Shown here piece by piece: positions 58,500-64,000 of a DNA stretch of 64,000 nt. Origin of the DNA: Lactobacillus crispatus. GTDB taxonomy: Bacteria; Bacillota; Bacilli; Lactobacillales; Lactobacillaceae. The notes beneath the pieces were generated by a model. That model saw only the letters and a program-made list of their open reading frames with translations, searched no databases and was not told the origin of the DNA. The stretch lies in contig NZ_CP072197.1 in the NCBI RefSeq assembly GCF_018987235.1, positions 1,860,001-1,924,000 on the forward strand, read 5' to 3'. Both the position numbers and the translations under genes were made by a program. Positions within the stretch are counted from its first letter, which is position 1. Every line of letters begins with the position of its first letter.

Positions 58500-59820
58500 T
58501 CCTAAATCAACTACCCAACAATTAACATACTTATTCGTAAAGCTATTTGTAGCTATTTTAATATTAGTCAATGTAGCTTTCTTAATTATTTCTTCTGCTT
58601 ACATCTATTATCAAGCTGAACGACAAAGTGAGCAGGTTGTTAGAGCTGTTAAAGATAATCTAGATTCACAATATGATTGGTCGGCAATGCTAGACGCATA
58701 TTTAGCCAAGCAAGACAGCGATGCGATTACTCTGACTACGCCACATGGCAAAACTTACTACTCTGAAGATGCGCATGAAACTTTTAAGTATATTAACGAG
58801 CAGAGACACTATCAAAATTTAGTTTATTCAAACAAGCACATTTACTTTTTAAAAGATGAGCAAAAGCATAATTTTAAAATCAATGTTGCTCTAAACATTG
58901 ATAGGTTATTTCATTTAATTATTTGGCTATTTTGCACAATGTTAATTATTAACTTAGCCGCTATTTTGATTAGTATCCCACTTATTCGACGTTTATCACA
59001 TAAATGGAGCCGTCCAATTCAAACAATGAATAGTGAAATTCAAGATATTCAAAAAGATGGGGCTACAACTAAAATTACAGTTCCTAATCAACCACTTGAA
59101 ATTAAACAGCTTGCTAAATCATTTAATAATTTGCTTACTTTTCAAAATAAGGCTTTACAGCGGGAACAACAATTTGTTAGTGATGCCTCGCATGAACTAA
59201 AAACTCCGATCGCTGCAATTCGCGGTCATGTTAACCTAATCAGACGACATGGAAAAGATAAACCTGAAATCATCCCCAAATCATTAGATTATATTGACGT
59301 TGAATCCAAAAAGATGGAAGGCTTAATTAATGACCTACTCGCTTTAGGCAGAATAGAGAGAAATACCAATTTAACGCAAACTAATTTGGTGAAAATTATT
59401 AATGAAATAACCGCTGAAATTCAAGCAGTTTATCCACATAAAATACACACTGACATGCCGCAAGAACTATTTTTCCTCATCAATCCAACAGATTTTAGAA
59501 ACATTGTGCATAATTTAGTGGAAAACGCTGCTAAATATTCGCCTGAACATAGCGATATTAACATCTCATTAACTCAAAAAGAAAATCAAATACTCTTTCA
59601 AGTAGCAGATCACGGCATCGGTATTGCAGCGAAAAATCTCGAAAAAATATTTCAACGTTTTTATCGTGAAGACACTTCTCATTCGAGTAAAATTAAAGGA
59701 TCTGGCTTAGGCTTGGCAATTGTCAAAGCTGAAGTTGATAAGTATCATGGACAAATTAAAGTTACAGATAACGCTCCTCAAGGAACAGTCTTCACAGTTT
59801 CTCTTCCACTAGAAAAATGA
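58477..59820 (+). CDS. Sensor histidine kinase
   Basis: 447 aa. Two membrane helices (about 20-45 and 145-170) flank an extracytoplasmic sensor of ~100 residues. A HAMP linker (about 170-225), HisKA (VSDASHELKTPIAAIRGH, His239) and an ATPase domain with N-, G1- and G2-like boxes (NLVENAAKYS, DHGIGI, GSGLGLAIVK) follow. This is an EnvZ/PhoR-type kinase. A start three codons later (ATG at 58486) is also possible. It controls the response regulator, and perhaps the two PepSY genes just downstream. Confidence 0.93.
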   Translation: MIIMKKADPKSTTQQLTYLFVKLFVAILILVNVAFLIISSAYIYYQAERQSEQVVRAVKDNLDSQYDWSAMLDAYLAKQDSDAITLTTPHGKTYYSEDAHETFKYINEQRHYQNLVYSNKHIYFLKDEQKHNFKINVALNIDRLFHLIIWLFCTMLIINLAAILISIPLIRRLSHKWSRPIQTMNSEIQDIQKDGATTKITVPNQPLEIKQLAKSFNNLLTFQNKALQREQQFVSDASHELKTPIAAIRGHVNLIRRHGKDKPEIIPKSLDYIDVESKKMEGLINDLLALGRIERNTNLTQTNLVKIINEITAEIQAVYPHKIHTDMPQELFFLINPTDFRNIVHNLVENAAKYSPEHSDINISLTQKENQILFQVADHGIGIAAKNLEKIFQRFYREDTSHSSKIKGSGLGLAIVKAEVDKYHGQIKVTDNAPQGTVFTVSLPLEK

Positions 59821-59938
59821 AGAAATCTTCATTTAAACTCTATTAAATCTTAGTTTTTTTAAGCCGCTTACCTAGTAAGATAAATATATCAAGTAAAGCA
59901 AAACAAAAATTATTAACGATTTTAGAGGAGAATTTTTT

Positions 59939-60487
59939 ATGAAGACTATTAACTTAAAGAAAATTACTATTACCGGTGCAGCATTACTCGGCTTAGGAAC
60001 TGCCGCAATTGCTACAATAAATTTAGCTAACGAAACTAATGTTGTGCAAGCTGTTTCAAGCAAAATTAAGGTTTCACAAAATACAGCTGTTAAAAAGTTT
60101 AAGGCAAAGTTCAAGACTGCCAAGATTGAATCAATCAGTTTAGATAAAGAAAATGGTCGCTACGTTTACGACATTGAAGGTTTCACTTCAAGCAAGGAAT
60201 ATGAAATGAAAATCAATGCTTCAACTGGCAAAACTATCTCATCGCATTCCGAAAAATTAGATCGCGATGAACGTGGCAAAAAGGCTTTAAGCTTAAGCAA
60301 GACAATTTCTCGCTCTACTGCTACTAAAATTGCTCAAAAAAGAGTAGCTGGAAAGGCAGTTGAATGGTCATTAGACCGGGAAGGTTCAAAGCATGTCTGG
60401 GAAGTAACCATCAGTAAGAATGGCCAAAAAAGTGAAGTTAAGGTTAACGCAATTACTAAAAAAGTAATTAGTGTTGACCGTGATTAA
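59939..60487 (+). CDS. PepSY-domain secreted protein 1
   Basis: 182 aa. An N-terminal signal or anchor (about 8-30) is followed by two PepSY-type units (about 45-110 and 118-180) with IESISLDKENGRYVYDIEGF and AVEWSLDREGSKHVWEVTI. PepSY proteins can bind or inhibit proteases and act as sensors in wall-associated regulation. AGAGGAG precedes the ATG. It is 18 bp from the second PepSY gene and 119 bp after the kinase. The two share the SEKLDxDxRxxKALxL segment, so they are paralogues. Confidence 0.88.
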   Translation: MKTINLKKITITGAALLGLGTAAIATINLANETNVVQAVSSKIKVSQNTAVKKFKAKFKTAKIESISLDKENGRYVYDIEGFTSSKEYEMKINASTGKTISSHSEKLDRDERGKKALSLSKTISRSTATKIAQKRVAGKAVEWSLDREGSKHVWEVTISKNGQKSEVKVNAITKKVISVDRD

Positions 60488-60504
60488 TTACGAGAGGACA
60501 TAGA

Positions 60505-61116
60505 ATGAAATTTACTAAACTTACAAGTGTCGCACTACTAAGCGCAACTTTATTAACAACAGTAGTAGCTTGTTCTAAGCAAAACGACACTGCGACGACT
60601 ACTCAAAAAAGTGTTACTTCCTCAAAAGTTACACACAATTCTGAGTCAGCAGTGAGCAAACAATCTCGAAAAGATAATATTCAAATCAAATTAAGCCAAC
60701 AAGAGGCCATTGACAAATTTCAAAAACAATTTAGTGGTAAGCAGCTTAAAAGTATTGAATTAAGTCGTGAAGGTAATCATTACCTTTACGAAATCGAGGG
60801 ATTCGATTCAACCAATGAATACTCTGTTAATATCAATGCAGAAACTGGTCAAATTGGCCACGTTCATTCAGAAAAATTAGATCATGATGATCGCAATCAA
60901 AAGGCCTTGGCCCTCAGAGGTGCCATTAGCCGTGACGACGCTAGCCGCATTGCAGAAGAACACGTTAAAGGTACTAGTGAGGAATGGAAACTAGAACAAG
61001 ATGAAGATACCGGTAAAACATACTGGGAAGTTACAGTTAAAAATGGTCATCAAGAAACAGACGTTAAAATCAACGCCCATACTAGGGAGATTATTTTAAC
61101 TGAACACGATGATTAA
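60505..61116 (+). CDS. PepSY-domain lipoprotein 2
   Basis: 203 aa. A signal peptide with lipobox TTVVAC (Cys about 23) predicts a membrane lipoprotein. A Ser/Thr linker and two PepSY units follow, with IELSREGNHYLYEIEGF and EEWKLEQDEDTGKTYWEVTV. Conserved parts match PepSY protein 1, so tandem duplication is likely. It probably acts with protein 1 outside the membrane, possibly upstream of the adjacent kinase. Confidence 0.88.
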   Translation: MKFTKLTSVALLSATLLTTVVACSKQNDTATTTQKSVTSSKVTHNSESAVSKQSRKDNIQIKLSQQEAIDKFQKQFSGKQLKSIELSREGNHYLYEIEGFDSTNEYSVNINAETGQIGHVHSEKLDHDDRNQKALALRGAISRDDASRIAEEHVKGTSEEWKLEQDEDTGKTYWEVTVKNGHQETDVKINAHTREIILTEHDD

Positions 61117-61132
61117 CGAATAAGAACACATA

Positions 61133-61172
61133 GAAAAAGGCACAACATTATTCTTCAAGTTGTGCCTTTTCG
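61133..61172. terminator. Terminator between PepSY and GNAT genes
   Basis: AAAAAGGCACAAC pairs with GTTGTGCCTTTT around a 12-nt loop, shared by convergent genes. Confidence 0.85.
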
Positions 61173-61177
61173 TATGT

Positions 61178-61705
61178 TTAATTTCTGGTCAATTTCTTCA
61201 CTAACAGCCAATCAGTTTGTGGGTCACTCCCCACTTGGAAAGTGTGTTGACTCACTTTACTAAAACCATGCCGCTTATAAAAATGCTGTGCTGGCACATT
61301 TTTTTCATAAACACCCAACCACATATAATCCTTACCTTCTTCACGCGCCGTTTTTTCCGCAAAATCAAGCAACACATTTCCTAAGCCGCGATGTTGAAAA
61401 CTAGAACGCAAATAAATTCGTTCCACCTCTAAGGCATTCTCACGCAAATGTTCTGTCTGTGCATCCCCAACATTGATTTTCAAATAGCCTGCTATTTCAT
61501 TCTGCACCATTAAAAAGTAAAAACGACTATTCGGATTTTCAATTTCTTTGACTAACTTTACTGTTTCATAATCTTCTTCCAAAAAGCGTGCCATATCATT
61601 TGGTGCAGTGTAAGGATCAAAAGTCGCCTTAAAAGTTTCACGTGAAACTTTCTGTAATTTTTCAACATCACTTGTAGTAATAGGCTTAATTGTATAATCC
61701 ATCAA
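61178..61705 (-). CDS. GNAT-family N-acetyltransferase
   Basis: 175 aa. The acetyl-CoA site is VERIYLRSSFQHRGLGNVLLDFAEKTA (Q/RxxGxG/A reads QHRGLG). YEKNVPAQHFYKRHGF is the conserved distal part. Similar proteins are linked to spermidine or peptide acetylation, but the substrate is unclear. It overlaps the MarR gene by 4 bp, a coupled pair. Confidence 0.9.
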   Translation of the reverse strand: MMDYTIKPITTSDVEKLQKVSRETFKATFDPYTAPNDMARFLEEDYETVKLVKEIENPNSRFYFLMVQNEIAGYLKINVGDAQTEHLRENALEVERIYLRSSFQHRGLGNVLLDFAEKTAREEGKDYMWLGVYEKNVPAQHFYKRHGFSKVSQHTFQVGSDPQTDWLLVKKLTRN

Positions 61706-62166
61706 TATTCCCTCTTTCCACCATTTTTAACAAAGCGCCAGTTTTCGCTGGCATTGTCTTCTACAACCTTTAGTAAAGCAGTTAATTCCGCTCTTTGCTT
61801 TAAACTTAATCCTGATAAAACTAGTTCATTTGAGTAAGTATTTTCTTTTTCAATTTTTATTGCTAGTCGCTTACCTAAATCAGTCACAAACAGATGCTTA
61901 ATCTTTTTATTCTCTGCATCGTTTTCTTTCTTAATTAGTTGATTTTGCTCTAGCTTTTTAATGCTGCGGGCTGTCGTTGTCCGGTCAACATTAAGCATCC
62001 CAGCTAAATGATCCGAGATAATCCCTGGATTTTCCTTAATCCGCACCAGATATAAATATTGTCCCCGATTTAATTGCATTTCTTTAAATTCAATGTTAGC
62101 AATCGAATCAAGTGCCCGCGCAATTGTGCCAATTTGACGTAAAATATCTTCTTTCATTTTTTTCAC
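61702..62166 (-). CDS. MarR-family transcriptional regulator
   Basis: 154 aa with a winged HTH (about 40-105: NPGIISDHLAGMLNVDRTTTARSIKKLEQNQLIKKENDAENKKIKHLFVTDLGK) and dimerisation helices. It is upstream of and coupled to the GNAT gene. A TTGTTGCAATTACAACAAA inverted sequence (near 62190-62206) lies just upstream of the start and could be its operator. Confidence 0.9.
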   Translation of the reverse strand: MKKMKEDILRQIGTIARALDSIANIEFKEMQLNRGQYLYLVRIKENPGIISDHLAGMLNVDRTTTARSIKKLEQNQLIKKENDAENKKIKHLFVTDLGKRLAIKIEKENTYSNELVLSGLSLKQRAELTALLKVVEDNASENWRFVKNGGKREY

Positions 62167-62184
62167 CTTAGAAATTATTATATT

Positions 62185-62206
62185 AAATTTTGTTGTAATT
62201 GCAACA
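62185..62206. promoter_or_regulatory. Candidate MarR operator
   Basis: TTTGTTGTAATTGCAACAA is a near-palindrome (TTGTTG/CAACAA arms) about 20-40 bp upstream of the MarR start, a usual autoregulatory site. Confidence 0.55.
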
Positions 62207-62227
62207 ATAAAGATAAAAAAAGAAAAA

Positions 62228-62247
62228 TGGGATTACTCCCTTCTCCT
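62228..62247 (-). terminator. Weak hairpin after oppA
   Basis: GGGA and TCCC around a short loop with a U-run on the minus strand. Short arms make it a weak terminator. Confidence 0.4.
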
Positions 62248-63894
62248 TTAATCTACATAAGCATATTTATATGACCATTGTGTACCAGCAGTATTATGAA
62301 TAAGGCCGTGAACACGCTTATTTTGTAAATATGCAGTTGTTTGTTGATATATTGGTGTAATTGCCTGATTGCCGTTTACGATCTTAGCCGCCTTAACTAA
62401 ATCATTCCACCGCTTTTCTGGATTGTTTGCATCTTCATTACCAGCTTTTTTAACCAAATTATCGTATGTAGAATTAGACCACTTACCATAATTATATGAA
62501 GTGCCAGTCATTGGAATTTGCATAAAGGTCATTGGATCGTTAAAGTCGCCGCCCCAATGTGATAGATAAATGTCAAAGTTGCCTTGCTGTGCTCGACTGG
62601 TGGTTGATTTATCAGGAATATTGGTAATATTTATCTTGATTCCCTTCAATTCTTTGGTCCATTGTGACTGCAAATATTGGGTCAATTGATCACTGTCTGT
62701 TTCATCATTTGAAGATAAAACATCAAAAGTCAAACTCTTTTGGCCAATCTCCTGTAATCCCTTTTGCCAATATTTCTTGGCTAGAGCTGGATTATAATCA
62801 ACTGTATTTTTCACTGCTTGTTCTTTAGCAAAATCTATACCTGTTTTAGGATTTGAAGCTAAGTCATTTGCCACAAAACCTGTTGGCAAAGTTGAACCAT
62901 TGCCTAAAACTTTTTTGGTTACAACATCGCGATCAATTGAAAGTGATAAAGCTAAACGAATATTTTTATTGTTTAAAGCTGCACGATTAATCTGATTTTT
63001 GTCTTTAAAATTGTAAAGTAAGAATCTAACAAGTGAATATGGATATTGAGTAAAGTCCTGATTACTCTTCAAGTTCTTAACTTGTTCACTTGAAAGTGGC
63101 GTTAAATCCAGCTTACCTTGTTGGTACATTTGATAGCCTGTATTGTTGGACTTAACTACCTGATAATTAATCTTGTTCAACTTGACTACCTTCTTGTCCC
63201 AGTAATCATTATTCTTAACAAATGACCAGGTATCATTAGTTCCATTCCATCCTTTAATCTTGAAAGGACCTGAGTAGACTTGGTACTGAGCCTTGGTTGC
63301 GTATCTATTGCCATACTTTTTCACAACTTTTTCGTTTTGCGGCCCAAATAGTGGATAAGCCATCAATACTCTAAAGTAAGCGATCGGGCGATTTAACTTA
63401 ACCACTACTGTCTTTTTATCCGGTGCAGAAATTCCTAATGCATTAGGTGATTTCTTTCCTGCAATGATTGCGTCAGCATTCTTCACGCCACTAAAAAGAT
63501 AGGCATACGGAGAAGCGGTCTTAGGATTCAAGCTTCTTCTCCAAGAATAAACAAAGTCCTGCGCTACAATCGGATCACCATTGGACCACTTAGAATCACG
63601 TATCTTAAACGTCCAGGTCTTACCATCTTTAGATACGGTCCCAGTTTTAGCTAAGCCGGCTGTTGGCTTACCATTTTTACCAAGACGATAAAAACTTTCG
63701 AATACATTGCCAGTTTGACCAAATCCGGTAGACTTACTGATATCAATAGTATCTAATGGAGCTGTGGTGCTTAAATTTAAAGTGCCACTTTGAGCTGCCG
63801 ACTTACTACTGCTATTGCCATTACCACATGCTGCAAGAAGCATTCCTAATGAAATAGTAACGACTCCTGCTAAAACTCCCTTTAGTTTCGACAT
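62248..63894 (-). CDS. oppA: Oligopeptide ABC transporter substrate-binding lipoprotein (OppA-like)
   Basis: About 548 aa. The lipobox LAAC (MLLAACGNG) follows a basic signal peptide, and a Ser-rich linker comes next. The SBP_bac_5 family regions include VSKDGKTWTFKIRDSKWSNGDPIVAQDFVYSW and the C-terminal lobe (YLSHWGGDFNDPMTFMQ). It captures peptides for import and feeds the proteolytic system. I start at the ATG of MSKLKG, with GAAAGGAA upstream. No permease or ATPase gene is visible on this side, so the rest of the transporter may be elsewhere. Confidence 0.92.
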   Translation of the reverse strand: MSKLKGVLAGVVTISLGMLLAACGNGNSSSKSAAQSGTLNLSTTAPLDTIDISKSTGFGQTGNVFESFYRLGKNGKPTAGLAKTGTVSKDGKTWTFKIRDSKWSNGDPIVAQDFVYSWRRSLNPKTASPYAYLFSGVKNADAIIAGKKSPNALGISAPDKKTVVVKLNRPIAYFRVLMAYPLFGPQNEKVVKKYGNRYATKAQYQVYSGPFKIKGWNGTNDTWSFVKNNDYWDKKVVKLNKINYQVVKSNNTGYQMYQQGKLDLTPLSSEQVKNLKSNQDFTQYPYSLVRFLLYNFKDKNQINRAALNNKNIRLALSLSIDRDVVTKKVLGNGSTLPTGFVANDLASNPKTGIDFAKEQAVKNTVDYNPALAKKYWQKGLQEIGQKSLTFDVLSSNDETDSDQLTQYLQSQWTKELKGIKINITNIPDKSTTSRAQQGNFDIYLSHWGGDFNDPMTFMQIPMTGTSYNYGKWSNSTYDNLVKKAGNEDANNPEKRWNDLVKAAKIVNGNQAITPIYQQTTAYLQNKRVHGLIHNTAGTQWSYKYAYVD

Positions 63895-63917
63895 AAATTT
63901 TCCTTTCTCAAACAAAA

Positions 63918-63956
63918 AAATGGGATGTACTCCAACACGGAATACATCCCATTAAG
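63918..63956 (-). terminator. Strong hairpin just upstream of oppA
   Basis: AATGGGATGTATTCC pairs with GGAGTACATCCCATT around a short loop, followed on the minus strand by a U7 run and then the oppA ribosome site. It may end an upstream transcript or act as a leader attenuator. No T-box core is visible in the remaining ~45 bp. Confidence 0.7.
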
Positions 63957-64000
63957 AACCACAACTTTTTAACTAGTTAATCAGTAATAGTCTTAAGATG

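Noticed and set aside
63918..64000. T-box before oppA
   Set aside because: The hairpin is present but no TGGTACCGCG-like core is visible in the window.

Overview
This window looks like a chromosomal segment of a Lactobacillus of the acidophilus/crispatus/helveticus cluster. The DNA is AT-rich, ribosome binding sites are strong (AAGGAGG type), and the gene content is typical: mannose-class PTS with a DUF956 (ManO) protein, C69 dipeptidase, prolyl peptidase, purine deoxyribosyltransferase, YSIRK/LPXTG surface protein and IS30/IS110 elements. From memory, the variable regions of the minus-strand 16S gene match L. crispatus better than L. helveticus or L. acidophilus; a database search would settle this.

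Layout. (1) 1-10 kb is patchy and partly decayed. It holds the tail of an Rgg-like regulator, a carboxymuconolactone decarboxylase-like protein, fragments of unrecognised genes butted against an amino-acid permease remnant, intact glmS, an adhE broken by one missing base but still carrying a Rex-type operator, an intact amino-acid permease and a frameshifted acetyltransferase. (2) 10-14 kb has a LysR regulator and the manLMN-manO operon. (3) 14.2-19.5 kb is a complete rRNA operon on the minus strand (16S-23S-5S-tRNA-Asn) with tandem promoters and a terminator. (4) 19.9-23.7 kb is a large LPXTG mucus-binding-type adhesin with at least four frameshifts and two nonsense codons. (5) 23.9-28.4 kb has serS with a T-box leader whose promoter lies inside the upstream acetyltransferase gene, a TVP38-type membrane protein, and a hydrolase paired with an HTH-TPR regulator. 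(6) 28.5-34.1 kb is a mobile island: a truncated ATPase/DUF4143 gene, an IS30-family element, ptd, an aldehyde dehydrogenase, and an IS110-family element with a structured 165-nt leader that is a good bridge-RNA candidate. (7) 34.2-41.7 kb has a zinc-ribbon membrane protein, a TetR-MMPL exporter pair, a beta-lactamase-fold pseudoenzyme and CorA. (8) 41.8-47.3 kb is a five-gene ABC importer operon of glycerol-3-phosphate/sugar type that includes a beta-CASP metallo-hydrolase. (9) 47.5-53.6 kb has pepD, then a compact run DUF3290-DUF421-atypical sirtuin-DnaQ/BRCT-nuclease, and a PnuC transporter. (10) 53.8-64 kb has an orphan 103-aa protein, a PAS protein with a repeat tail, an ABC exporter, a prolyl peptidase, a two-component system followed by two PepSY proteins, GNAT-MarR and an OppA lipoprotein.

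The best candidates for something new are the IS110 leader RNA, the sirtuin-exonuclease-nuclease-DUF421/3290 operon, the beta-CASP enzyme inside the importer operon, the AdhE with altered metal ligands, and the stand-alone small proteins at 53.8-54.9 kb. No CRISPR array, prophage or replication origin was seen.
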